From contig NZ_JADIJQ010000002.1 in NCBI RefSeq assembly GCF_017355265.1, forward strand, positions 62,001 through 126,000: a DNA stretch of 64,000 nucleotides, read 5' to 3'. This document shows, one piece after another, positions 17,330 to 25,055 of this stretch. The position numbers were made by a program, and so were the translations under genes. Position 1 is the first letter of the stretch; each line of letters begins with the position of its first letter. Origin of the DNA: Tessaracoccus sp. SD287. Its GTDB lineage: Bacteria; Actinomycetota; Actinomycetes; Propionibacteriales; Propionibacteriaceae. The notes beneath the pieces were generated by a model. The model saw only the letters and a list, made by a program, of their open reading frames with translations, searched no databases and was not told the origin of the DNA.

Positions 17330-18244
17330 ATGACCCACGAAATGCCTCTGGTGATCTTCACCATCGCCGCAGCGTTGTCGGCGGGCTCATTCATCACGCT
17401 GGGCATCATCCACGTCCTCGGCGCCCGGGTGCCGCAGAAGGTGATGGACAGGGTCACCGACCCGGCCCTGTACGCGATCGGTCCGCTGCTGCTGCTCGGC
17501 CTGATGGCCTCGATGTTCCACCTCGGTTCGCCGCTGCGGGCGATCAACTCCATTCGTCACTTCCCCGATTCGCCGCTGAGCGTCGAGATCGTGGCCGGCA
17601 TGGCGTTCCTCGGCCTGGGCGCCCTGTTCGCGGTGCTGCAGTGGTTCAAGTGGGGTGGACACCGGCTGCGCCAGATCGTGGCCATGGTCACCGCCCTGGT
17701 GGGCGCCTACCTGGTCTACGCGATCAGCCAGGTGTACTCGCTGCGGACGGTGCCCGCCTGGGCCACCTTCCACACCCCGCTGCGCTTCTTCATCACGGCG
17801 CTCCTGGTCGGCGGTCTGGCGGTGGGCGCGGCCCTGGTGATCGCCACCTATGTCCGCGAGAAGAGGGGCCAGCAGGTCGGCGACCGGGAGCAGACCCTGG
17901 TCCGCCGCTCGCTGGAGGGCATTGCCCTGGGCAGCATCGTGATGATGGGCCTGAAGTTCATTGGCCTGCCCGCCTACATCGGCTACCTCGGCACCCACGA
18001 GGACCCAGCCGCCCAGGCGTCGTTGCGCATCCTCACCGAGCAGTACGGCTTCTGGTCGGGATCCCAGACCGTGCTGGTCTTCCTGGCCGTGACGCTGATG
18101 AGCGTGCTGCTGTACCTGCTGGCCCGGGGCAAGGACATCAAGATCGTCATGTACCTGGCCGTGGCAGCATTCGCCCTGGTACTGGTCGGCGAGTTCATCG
18201 GACGCCAACTGTTCTACGCGGCCATGGTGCGCACCGGCATGTAG
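17330..18244 (+). CDS. dmsC: DmsC-type membrane anchor subunit
   Basis: 304 residues with ATG at 17330 and GAGGAG seven bases upstream, one base after the dmsB stop. Eight membrane segments are visible, and the MFHLGSPLRAINSI segment is the DmsC signature with the histidine implicated in menaquinol oxidation. It anchors DmsAB in the membrane and passes quinol electrons to DmsB. It is the third gene of the dmsABC operon. Confidence 0.9.
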   Translation: MTHEMPLVIFTIAAALSAGSFITLGIIHVLGARVPQKVMDRVTDPALYAIGPLLLLGLMASMFHLGSPLRAINSIRHFPDSPLSVEIVAGMAFLGLGALFAVLQWFKWGGHRLRQIVAMVTALVGAYLVYAISQVYSLRTVPAWATFHTPLRFFITALLVGGLAVGAALVIATYVREKRGQQVGDREQTLVRRSLEGIALGSIVMMGLKFIGLPAYIGYLGTHEDPAAQASLRILTEQYGFWSGSQTVLVFLAVTLMSVLLYLLARGKDIKIVMYLAVAAFALVLVGEFIGRQLFYAAMVRTGM

Positions 18245-18278
18245 TTGCCGGGCGCAGACCGCGCCCACCCACCGTGAA

Positions 18279-18309
18279 TGTCCCCCTGCGCCGCTGGTTC
18301 AGGGGGACA
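18279..18309 (+). terminator. Hairpin between dmsC and the TorD-type chaperone gene
   Basis: TGTCCCCCTG (18279-18288) and CAGGGGGACA (18300-18309) form a perfect 10-bp stem with an 11-base loop, 34 bases after dmsC. No strong U-tract follows, so it may reduce rather than abolish read-through into the chaperone gene 35 bases later. Confidence 0.5.
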
Positions 18310-18343
18310 CTCTGTGCACCGACTCATTCTCTGGAGGACTGTT

Positions 18344-19030
18344 GTGACAAGCGTTGACCTGGGCACCCCCCGTCGCGTCCCGAGCACTGACGACCTGGAC
18401 GCCGTCGCGGCCGCGTGCGCCTTTCTGGCGAACCTGCTGCTGCGCATTGAGTCGGCACCCGAAGTGGTTGCCAACCTTGACGCCGACCAGGTCGCCGCGT
18501 GGCCGCTGGCGGGGGCGAACCCGTCCACCGACGCAGGACTGGCGGCCCTCGACCTGGCGATTGCCGAGCCCGCCTCCGCCGAGGAGTTGGAGGCGGACTA
18601 CCGCCAGCTGTTCGTCGGGCCCGGCACCCTCGCCGCCCCGCCGTGGGAGTCGGTGCACCGGGACGACGAGGGCCTGATGTTCCAGGAACAGACCATGAAC
18701 GTGCGCCACGCCTACGCCGAGTTCGGCCTGCAGGCGCCGGCGCTGAACAAGGAACCCGACGACCACATGGGCCTGGAGCTGGCCTTCGTCGGCGAGCTCG
18801 CCGTGACCGCCCTGAATGCCGCCGAGGCCGGGGACGTGGTGGGTCAGTCCACCCTGCTCGAGGCGATGGCTTCCTTCTGCGAGCAGCACCTGGCGACCTG
18901 GGGTCCGCAGCTTGGCCGGCTGATCGTGGCCGGGGCAACCACCGACCTGTACCGGGCGGTCGGGCACCTGCTGGAGGGCAGCATCGAGGCCTTCGGCACG
19001 ATCCTGGGATCGGCTGCTGGTACGCGCTAG
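18344..19030 (+). CDS. TorD/DmsD-family molybdoenzyme chaperone
   Basis: 228 residues from the GTG at 18344, which has GGAGG six bases upstream; an earlier in-frame ATG at 18278 lies in the hairpin and is rejected. The protein is all-helical with the TorD/DmsD pattern: LEADYRQLFVGPG, PPWESVHRDDEGLMFQEQTMNVRHAYAEFGL, and EPDDHMGLELAFVGELA. These chaperones bind the Tat signal of the catalytic subunit and hold it back from export until the cofactor is inserted. It follows dmsABC and overlaps the end of the convergent CDF gene by four bases. Confidence 0.9.
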   Translation: MTSVDLGTPRRVPSTDDLDAVAAACAFLANLLLRIESAPEVVANLDADQVAAWPLAGANPSTDAGLAALDLAIAEPASAEELEADYRQLFVGPGTLAAPPWESVHRDDEGLMFQEQTMNVRHAYAEFGLQAPALNKEPDDHMGLELAFVGELAVTALNAAEAGDVVGQSTLLEAMASFCEQHLATWGPQLGRLIVAGATTDLYRAVGHLLEGSIEAFGTILGSAAGTR

Positions 19031-19953
19031 TCGTGGGCCGCGGCGCACTGGCGTTCACGCAGCGCCGCGGTCTCCAGCTGGATGGTGGAGTGCTGGAACG
19101 AGACCGGGAAGTGTTCCCTGAGACAGGCCTGGATCTGGCCGAGGATGTCGGGCGCGTGCCCCGATTCGAAGCACTGGTCGTCGACCACGACGTGCGCCGA
19201 GATCACCGGCAGCCCGGTGCCGATGGTCGACGCGTGAAGGTCGTGGACATCGCTGACGTGGTCAAGGTCGAGCACGTGGCGGCGGACCTCGTCGAGATTG
19301 ACGTCCTGGGGGGCGAATTCCAGCAGCACCCGCAGGGTCTGGCGCAGCAGGCGGAACGCCCGGGGTGCGATCAGGGCAGCGATGAACAGGGCCGCGACGG
19401 TGTCGGCGCGCTGGAAACCGGTGGTCTGGATGACGATGGCCGCGATGATCACGCCCACCGACCCGAGGGCATCATTGACGACCTCGAGAAAGGCCGCCTG
19501 CATGTTGAAGTTGGCCCCCCTGCCCGCGGACAGCACGGCGATGGCGGCCACGTTGGCGGCCAGCCCGATGATGCCGAAAACCAGCAATTCGCTGCCGGGC
19601 ACGATCGTCGGTTGGAACAGGCGGCGAATGCCCTCGAGTGCGGAGTAGATGCCCACGGCCAGCAGCAGGACGGCCTGGGCCAGGGCCGCGATGACCTCGA
19701 CCCGGGCGAACCCCCAGGTGCGGGCGCTCGTGGGTGGACGGAGCATCATGGAGGCCGCCACCAGCGCCACCGCCAGTCCAGAGGCGTCAGCCAGGGCATG
19801 GGCGGTGTCGGTGAGCAGGGCCAGGCTTCCGGTGAGCACGCTGCCGATGGCCTGGGCGAGGACAATGCCGGCGGTGATACCGAAGGCGATGGCCAGCCGA
19901 GTGCGCGCGCGCCCGTCGGTTCCCACGGGGGAATGGCTGTGGTCGTGACCCAT
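19027..19953 (-). CDS. Cation diffusion facilitator (CDF) metal exporter
   Basis: 308 residues from the ATG at 19953 (MGHDHSHSP, a His-rich start); the frame extends upstream without a better start. Six membrane segments and a cytoplasmic C-terminal domain (ISAHVVVDDQCFESG) are seen, as in ZitB/CzcD exporters of Zn, Co or Cd. In membrane helix 2 the site is DTAHALAD, giving His and Asp ligands. In helix 5 the sequence is LEVVNDALGSVG, where ZitB has HVLGD, so Glu replaces the usual His, which may change metal choice. It is convergent with the TorD gene. Confidence 0.9.
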   Translation of the reverse strand: MGHDHSHSPVGTDGRARTRLAIAFGITAGIVLAQAIGSVLTGSLALLTDTAHALADASGLAVALVAASMMLRPPTSARTWGFARVEVIAALAQAVLLLAVGIYSALEGIRRLFQPTIVPGSELLVFGIIGLAANVAAIAVLSAGRGANFNMQAAFLEVVNDALGSVGVIIAAIVIQTTGFQRADTVAALFIAALIAPRAFRLLRQTLRVLLEFAPQDVNLDEVRRHVLDLDHVSDVHDLHASTIGTGLPVISAHVVVDDQCFESGHAPDILGQIQACLREHFPVSFQHSTIQLETAALRERQCAAAHD

Positions 19954-20023
19954 TCGTCGGACCATACCCCAGCCCGCGGGGCCCGGTTCGCGCCGCACGT
20001 GCTGCTCCGATAAGCTGTGCGGC

Positions 20024-20108
20024 GGAGGATTCGCCTAGTGGCCTATGGCGCTCGCTTGGAAAGCGGGTTGGGTTCACGCCCTCACGGGTTCAAATCCCGT
20101 ATCCTCCG
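20024..20108 (+). tRNA. tRNA-Ser (anticodon GGA)
   Basis: 85 nt. Acceptor stem GGAGGAT/ATCCTCC, D arm GCCTAGTGGCCTATGGCGC, anticodon loop CTTGGAAAG with GGA at 34-36, a long type II variable arm (GTTGGGTTCACGCCCTC region), and a T arm ACGGGTTCAAATCCCGT. The long variable arm and GGA anticodon identify serine. CCA is not encoded. A strong terminator follows. Confidence 0.97.
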
Positions 20109-20121
20109 CGTGAGGAATCAG

Positions 20122-20151
20122 CGCCCCTCCTGACCGCGGTCGGGAGGGGCG
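20122..20151 (+). terminator. Intrinsic terminator of tRNA-Ser
   Basis: CGCCCCTCCTGACCG pairs with CGGTCGGGAGGGGCG over 15 bp (one T-G wobble), then TCTTGATGTTC gives a U-rich tail. It begins 13 bases after the tRNA. Confidence 0.75.
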
Positions 20152-20280
20152 TCTTGATGTTCGCCTCCAGGGGTGCACTGCCGGCAGCGCCCGCACGCCC
20201 CCGCGTAGACTGAGGGCGTCGCGCCCGTGTTGCCCTCGTGACCCACGGGGCTCGAGCGCCCCTCACGGAAGGCGCGCCGG

Positions 20281-21015
20281 TTGAACACCACGTCCCACAC
20301 CACGGACCGCTCTCACCGTCCGACCGAAGACCCCGACCGGACGATTCCTCGGAGTCGTGACGGCAGCATCCACGTGACCGACGAGCGATTCAACACCATG
20401 TCGCACCTGGTGGGTGCCTGCTTCGCATTGGTCGGGGCCGGGTTGCTCATCTCACAATCCGCTGACCAGGGTGACCCGTGGAAGATCGTCGGGTTGGCGA
20501 TCTACGGATTGTCCTTGGTGGTGTTGTTCGTCGCCAGCGCAGTGCACCATGGCATCGACGCCGGGGCCCGGGTGAACGAGGTGCTGCGCACGCTCGACTA
20601 CGCCTCGGTGTACTTCCTGATCGCCGGGTCGCTGACTCCCCTGGTGCTGGTGTTGTTCCGCAACGTGTACGGGTGGACCGTGCTCGCAGGGGTGTGGCTC
20701 ATTGCTGTGGCAGGAATCGTCCTGCGTTCGGTATGGCGACAGAAGGTGCCGAAGTACATCACGAACACGCTGTACATCTCAGTCGGCTGGGTCACTGCGC
20801 TGCTGGTCGGGACTGCCACGCACCTTTCGCTGGGCGCCCTGGCCCTGATGGGCGCCTCCGGCGTGATCTACACCGTGGGCTTCGCCGTCTACGTCGCCGA
20901 ACGACCGAACGTCCGACCCGGGGTCTTCGGCTTCCATGAGTTGTGGCACGTCCTGGTCATGCTGGCCGCACTGTTGCACTACCTGCTGGTCTACTTCTAC
21001 GTCCTGCCCGCCTGA
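20281..21015 (+). CDS. Hemolysin III / YqfA (PAQR-family) membrane protein
   Basis: 244 residues. The TTG at 20281 is chosen because GGAAGG lies upstream; a GTG at 20374 would give about 213 residues, nearer the usual length, so the first 31 residues are uncertain. Seven membrane segments carry the PAQR metal-site motifs: FNTMSHLVGA in helix 1, SAVHHGIDAG in helix 2, and HELWHVLVMLAALLHY in helix 7, with conserved Ser, Asp and His residues that may bind zinc. The bacterial role is unclear and haemolysis is not implied. It stands alone between tRNA-Ser and an intergenic stretch. Confidence 0.88.
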   Translation: MNTTSHTTDRSHRPTEDPDRTIPRSRDGSIHVTDERFNTMSHLVGACFALVGAGLLISQSADQGDPWKIVGLAIYGLSLVVLFVASAVHHGIDAGARVNEVLRTLDYASVYFLIAGSLTPLVLVLFRNVYGWTVLAGVWLIAVAGIVLRSVWRQKVPKYITNTLYISVGWVTALLVGTATHLSLGALALMGASGVIYTVGFAVYVAERPNVRPGVFGFHELWHVLVMLAALLHYLLVYFYVLPA

Positions 21016-21183
21016 GCGGTCCCAGCCGTCCCTGGTCCCCGCCAGTGCAACACATGGCAACAGCTGACCGTCCGGGGACGAGAGCGACGACTATTTCAGT
21101 GCGGAGAGGTTCCGCCAGACGACCCGGACAGCACGGCGAAGAGGCCGCACTCACGCTGGCGGGAGTGACCCAGGGAGATGCAC

Positions 21184-21267
21184 ATGTGGAAGAAGTTCCG
21201 TGTCGCGGCTGTCGCCGCCACCACGATTGCGAGCCTCGTGCTCGCCGGCTGCGGCGGCCCCCGATGA
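21184..21267 (+). pseudogene. Orphan lipoprotein signal peptide (truncated lipoprotein gene)
   Basis: The ATG at 21184 follows AGGGAG by six bases. The frame encodes a standard lipoprotein signal (MWKKFRV, a hydrophobic core, then LVLAGC with the lipidated Cys) and stops after only five further residues at 21265-21267. Nothing coding follows before the palindrome at 21381. This looks like the retained 5' end of a lipoprotein gene whose body was lost, though a tiny expressed lipopeptide is conceivable. It is the only protein-like content in the 21016-21380 gap. Confidence 0.55.
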
Positions 21268-21380
21268 CTCGGGTGGGGCGTTGTGTCGTTCCGGGGGTGG
21301 AACCCCCTGTTACCGACCGTGTGCGCCTGGCCGAGCGGATAGGGATCGCTGGTGGCGAGACCCGCGCACCGCCCCACATG

Positions 21381-21454
21381 TCAACACACAAGTCCCCCAG
21401 AGCACACGCCCTGTCATAGTGCAGGGCTCGTGCTCTGGGGGACTTGTCTGTTCA
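21381..21454. repeat. Dispersed palindrome, copy 1
   Basis: An imperfect 74-base palindrome with the core arms ACAAGTCCCCCAGAGCAC and its complement, inner arms ending GCCCTG/CAGGG, and loop TCATAGTG. It has one mismatch in the outer arm. The other two copies are at 22411-22484 and 63348-63421. T-rich bases after each arm (TTGTCTGTT) allow bidirectional termination. It lies 103 bases upstream of the membrane protein gene that copy 2 follows. Confidence 0.85.
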
Positions 21455-21557
21455 CACCTCCTGGCTCATGGGTCGCGGCGGATACTGACCGCCGGGGCCT
21501 GCAATTCCTGTCAGCGACGGCTGATAGACCTGTGGCACAGCGTGAGAGAGGACCACC

Positions 21558-22289
21558 ATGGGCACCCCGTTCCTGTTGTTGACCGGTGTGGTGTGGGCCA
21601 CCGCCGGCAACCTGATCCAGACCCGCGTGCAGGAACCCGCGGACGGTGGGACCGTTCGGGCACTGACTGCTCTCGGGTGGGCGTTGTTGTGGCCCGTGCT
21701 GCTGGTGGTCAATGGCGGCACCCGAACGGTCCCCGGGGTCGACGAGCAGGAGTCGGTCGAGTACGAGTCCGACCCGGTCAGGATCGCCGAACTCGAGCGT
21801 GAACTGGGATTGGCGCTGCCCGAGCCCACCCCACCAGCACCAGCACCAGACCCGGCGCCGCTGGCACCTCCGGCACCCACACCACGCAGGACACCCGCGG
21901 CGAAGCAGCTGCCCCAGCTGGCCGGGACGAGTGCCTCGGCCTGCACCCTGCCCACCTTCGAAACCGACAACGCCTTCGACGACGCCTATGGCATCACCCT
22001 CCGCGGGGGAGAGAACCGGGACAACCTGGCCGAGCTGACTGCCACTCTGGCGGACCTCGCCAGCATTCCCACCACGTTCCTGAAGTCCACCGAGACCCAC
22101 ACCGGTCCGGAGATCCTGGGGATGGCCGAAGTGTCGCTGCGCCGCATCGGACGCATCGAGGGCTCCCTCACACCCCTGTTTGCCGGGCTCACCTTCGCCG
22201 ACTACGGACGCGCCCGCAAGGGGTGCATCCAGGCCCGAGCTGCGATCGGCGACGTCCTCGACACGATGGCCCTGTCGGGGCGTCTCTGA
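21558..22289 (+). CDS. Unrecognised membrane protein with Pro/Ala linker and helical C-terminal domain
   Basis: 243 residues, ATG at 21558 with GAGAGGA five bases upstream. Two membrane segments are at residues about 2-22 and 36-53, followed by an acidic stretch (ESVEYESDPVRIAELERELG), a Pro/Ala-rich linker (about 90-112), and a soluble helical domain (about 125-243) with two cysteines. No known catalytic motif or family was recognised. The gene is bracketed by two copies of the dispersed palindrome about 1 kb apart, which could reflect movement as a cassette. It is convergent with the BCCT gene. Confidence 0.75.
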   Translation: MGTPFLLLTGVVWATAGNLIQTRVQEPADGGTVRALTALGWALLWPVLLVVNGGTRTVPGVDEQESVEYESDPVRIAELERELGLALPEPTPPAPAPDPAPLAPPAPTPRRTPAAKQLPQLAGTSASACTLPTFETDNAFDDAYGITLRGGENRDNLAELTATLADLASIPTTFLKSTETHTGPEILGMAEVSLRRIGRIEGSLTPLFAGLTFADYGRARKGCIQARAAIGDVLDTMALSGRL

Positions 22290-22410
22290 CCGGCCCGAGC
22301 AGCTACCGGCGTCCAACTACCGGTCCGCGGTTCACTGGCCGAGCGGCGCGACCTGGACGCCCCGCTGCGGCTGGCCCTGCGCTTGGAACGGTTCAGACGC
22401 TCACCACCCG

Positions 22411-22484
22411 TCAACAAACAAGTCCCCCAGAGCACGCGGCCTGTCATAGTGCAGGGCTCGTGCTCTGGGGGACTTGTTTGTTCA
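22411..22484. repeat. Dispersed palindrome, copy 2
   Basis: Outer arms of 23 bp are perfect (22413-22435 with 22460-22482), ending AGTCCCCCAGAGCAC on the left. The loop region keeps CTGTCATAGTGCAGGGCTCG as in copy 1. It lies between the convergent genes ending at 22289 and 22496, so as a bidirectional terminator (TTGTTTGTT after each arm) it would serve both. Compared with copy 3, an A-T pair in the arm is replaced by a C-G pair on both sides. Confidence 0.88.
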
Positions 22485-22495
22485 CGCGTCGACGG

Positions 22496-24332
22496 CTACT
22501 GCTCGGGGTCGGGCGAGCGGCGGGGCTCCGCCTCACCCTCCCCGGCAGGGGCCACCGCCAGCGAGGATCCCTCACCGTCGGCGTCCGAGGGGTCCACCGA
22601 CAGGGCATCGGAGCGTGCGGTGGTCACCACCACCGGTGTCTCCGGGGCGTCGGTGGTCGCCAGCGAGAAGGTGCCGTCGTGCTCCTCGACGGCCTCGATG
22701 ACCGATTCCTCCAGCACCGTGGACGCCAGTCAGCGCCAGCAGCAGCACCAGCATCACAACCACGAACGGCAGCGCGCTGACGATGGTGATGTTCTTCAAC
22801 CCGTTCAGCGCAGTCGCCGGTTCATCACCGCCGGCCATCAGCATGATCGCCGCCACGGCCCCGGTGGCCACGCCCCAGAAGGCGACCAGACCGGTGCGCG
22901 GCTCCTCGGCGCCACGTTCCGAGAGCCCGCCCATCACGATGGACGCACTGTCGGCGCCGGTCACGAAGAAGATCGCGACCAGCACGATCGCGACGACGAC
23001 CAGCACCAGGGTGATCCAATCGGGCACCCGCAGCTTGTCGAGCATCTCGAACAGGATCAGGTCGAAGTTGATGTCCGGTGCGCCGTCGACCAGGCGTGCC
23101 AGCAAGCGGTCATCATTGCCGGCCACCTCGGCGCCGCGCTGGATGCCGATCGCGCCGCCACCGAAGATGGCGAACCACAGCAGCGACACCGTCGAGGGCA
23201 CCAGCAGCACGCCGGCGACGAAGTCACGGATGGTACGACCGCGCGAGATGCGGGCAATGAACATGCCCACGAAGGGGGTCCACGAGATCCACCACGCCCA
23301 GTAGAAGACGGTCCACGAACCCAGCCAGGCCGACACCTCGGACCCGAGGGCGGGGGTGCGGGATGCCATCTGCGGCATCTGGTCAATGAAGGACCCGACC
23401 GCGTTGGGAATCACGTTCAGGATGAACAGGGTGGGCCCGCCCAGGAAGACAATGACGGCCAGCACCACGGCCAGCAGCATGTTGATGTTCGAGAGGCGCT
23501 GGATGCCCTTCTCGATGCCGGCGACTGCCGACGCCACGAAGGCCGCGGTCAGCACCGCGATCACGACCACCAGCAGGATGGTCGTGGACTGCTCGACGAT
23601 GCCGCTCGCCTCGAGGCCGCCGCCGATCTGCAGCGCCCCCAGACCCAGGGACGCGGCCGACCCGAACAGCGTGGCAATGATGGCCAGGATGTTGATCACC
23701 CGTCCGCCCCAGCCGTTCACGGCGCGTTCGCCGAACAGCGAGGTGTACATCGAGCTGAACAGCTGCGCCCGTCCCATCCGGTAGGCGCTGTAGCCCATCG
23801 CCAGCCCGACCAGGGCGTACATGGCCCACGGGTACAGCGTCCAGTGGAACATGGTGGTGGCCATGGCCGTCTCGAGGGCCTGGGCCGTCTGCGGATCGGT
23901 GGTGTCCGGCGGCGGGGCCATGTAGAAGAACAGCGGTTCGCCGACGCCGTAGAACATCAGTCCGATGCCCATGCCGGTGGCGAACATCATCGCGATCCAC
24001 GACGAGGTGCGAAATTGCGGCGTCTCGCCATCGCGACCCAGCGGGATGTCGCCGAAGCGGCTCAGCGCCACCCAGATGACGTAGACCAGGAAGATCGACC
24101 CGGCGCCGACGAACAGCCAGCCGAAGGTGGCCATCGTCCAGTTCAGCGCATCACCGGAAAACGCACCAAGCTTCGCCGGCGCCACCACGCCCCAGGTCAG
24201 GAAGGCGATGACGACGGTCGCGGCAATGCCGAAGACGGCCCAGTCAATGCCTGTGCCATGTTTCGCCGGCCGTCGGCGGATCGCGTGGTCGAACTGCTCC
24301 AGCAGCTCGGCAGAGCGACGACGTCTGGGCAT
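22496..24332 (-). pseudogene. BCCT-family (choline/glycine betaine) transporter, frameshifted near the C-terminus
   Basis: The ATG at 24332 has GAGGAG five bases upstream. The main frame encodes about 530 recognisable residues with 12 membrane segments, including GIGLMFYGVGEPLFFY and the WTVFYWAWWISWTPFVGMFIA substrate-binding helix of BCCT transporters for choline, betaine or carnitine. Around 22724-22731 the frame shifts: removing one G from ACTGGCG would join LLLALT to ASTVLEESVIEAVEEHDG, the normal end of membrane helix 12 and an acidic cytoplasmic tail that runs to a stop at 22496. Without correction the protein runs into unrelated residues to 22572. The cause may be a real mutation, phase variation or an assembly error. 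All core residues for transport lie before the shift. Confidence 0.78.
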
Positions 24333-24362
24333 GGAAACTCCTCGGGGCAGACACGCAAAACA

Positions 24363-24383
24363 TCCCCTCGACCGGCGAGGGGA
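24363..24383 (-). terminator. Terminator of the phosphopantetheinyl transferase gene
   Basis: On the minus strand TCCCCTCG-CCGGT-CGAGGGGA forms a perfect 8-bp stem, followed by TGTTTTGCG. It lies 37 bases after the PPTase stop and upstream of the BCCT start. Confidence 0.6.
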
Positions 24384-24420
24384 CCCAAGCACGGTAACAG
24401 GTGCGCCCCTCGACCCCTCC

Positions 24421-25011
24421 TCAAATGTGATCCACGTCACTAGCGACGTGGTGCTCCACCACCTGCACCGGACCGGCACCGGCCACCACCAGGGCCGCCC
24501 GGTACCCGTCCAGCGGAGCGTCAAGGACCACCGAATGCGATCCACCGCTGTCCCCTGCTCCAGCGTTCCCACCCGCCAGTTCGACCCCGACCTTCAGCCG
24601 GGCCTCGGCGAGGACCCACCCCGCGATGTCGACCTCTGCGCGGGCACGTTCCACATCGATCCCGACCGGGGCTCCGGCGCAGGTCGCGACCGCCACCAGC
24701 ACCCCGGCGTGGGCCACCGACAGGTGTGGTCCGGCGCCGTCGGCCACCGTCGGACGCCCGTGCTGCCGCCGGCACTGCGCACAGGTGCGGTCGATCTCGA
24801 CCAGTGCGTCGTCGGCTAGACCCCGGGCGTGACGCACCGCCGACTGCAGCAGCAGTTCACCAACGAGTCGGCGTCCGCGCGCCGCCTGGTCGTCCAGTTC
24901 GTCCAGCCTGGCCCGTTCGGCGGCAGGCAGGCGCTGCGCAGCACTCATCTCGGCGCTGCGCAGGTCGGCCCACCACACCTGCACCACTCTCGGTTGCGTC
25001 ACATTAGACAA
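24421..25011 (-). CDS. 4'-phosphopantetheinyl transferase (Sfp-like)
   Basis: 196 residues. The start is the TTG at 25011 with AAGG upstream; a GTG three codons later is possible. The diagnostic PPTase motifs are present: VGIDVERAR (GxDxE magnesium site) near residue 116-124, and WVLAEARLKVG (WxxxEAxxK). An RxxxGELLLQ segment near the start is the usual N-terminal motif. The C-terminal half is short compared with Sfp (about 225). The enzyme transfers phosphopantetheine from CoA to a carrier-protein serine. The divergent gene next door contains such a carrier domain (GGDSL) and is the likely substrate. Confidence 0.85.
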   Translation of the reverse strand: MSNVTQPRVVQVWWADLRSAEMSAAQRLPAAERARLDELDDQAARGRRLVGELLLQSAVRHARGLADDALVEIDRTCAQCRRQHGRPTVADGAGPHLSVAHAGVLVAVATCAGAPVGIDVERARAEVDIAGWVLAEARLKVGVELAGGNAGAGDSGGSHSVVLDAPLDGYRAALVVAGAGPVQVVEHHVASDVDHI

Positions 25012-25019
25012 CTCTCGCC

Positions 25020-25049
25020 TTGTCTATATCCGGCTAGTGAGGCTACCCT
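25020..25049 (+). promoter_or_regulatory. Promoter of the adenylation/carrier protein gene (leaderless)
   Basis: TTGTCT (25020-25025) and TACCCT (25044-25049) are separated by 18 bases. The expected transcription start falls on the GTG start codon at 25056, and no ribosome site is visible, so the mRNA is probably leaderless. The DtxR-like box overlaps the -10. Confidence 0.5.
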
Positions 25050-25051
25050 AA
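25033..25051. promoter_or_regulatory. DtxR/IdeR-like iron box
   Basis: Minus-strand reading TTAGGGTAGCCTCACTAGC matches 13 of 19 positions of the DtxR/IdeR consensus, including the whole left half-site TTAGG-TAGCCT. It lies between the divergent PPTase and adenylation-protein promoters, overlapping the latter's -10. An Fe(III) ABC transporter downstream supports iron control. Confidence 0.6.
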
Positions 25052-25055
25052 CGAG

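Noticed and set aside
14170-17553. 1127-residue open frame on the minus strand across dmsA and dmsB
   Set aside because: It is a GC-driven shadow of the clearly conserved Dms genes: no domain, no ribosome site, and biased composition (Gly, Val, Ala, His).
21414-22316. 300-residue minus-strand frame over the membrane protein gene
   Set aside because: The plus-strand frame has a good ribosome site and protein-like membrane segments; the minus frame is low in complexity and lacks a start signal.
21381-22484. Repeated GTCCCCCAGAGCAC arms suggesting a CRISPR array or insertion-sequence ends
   Set aside because: Copies are about 1 kb and 41 kb apart, not evenly spaced; no transposase or target-site duplication is visible around them.
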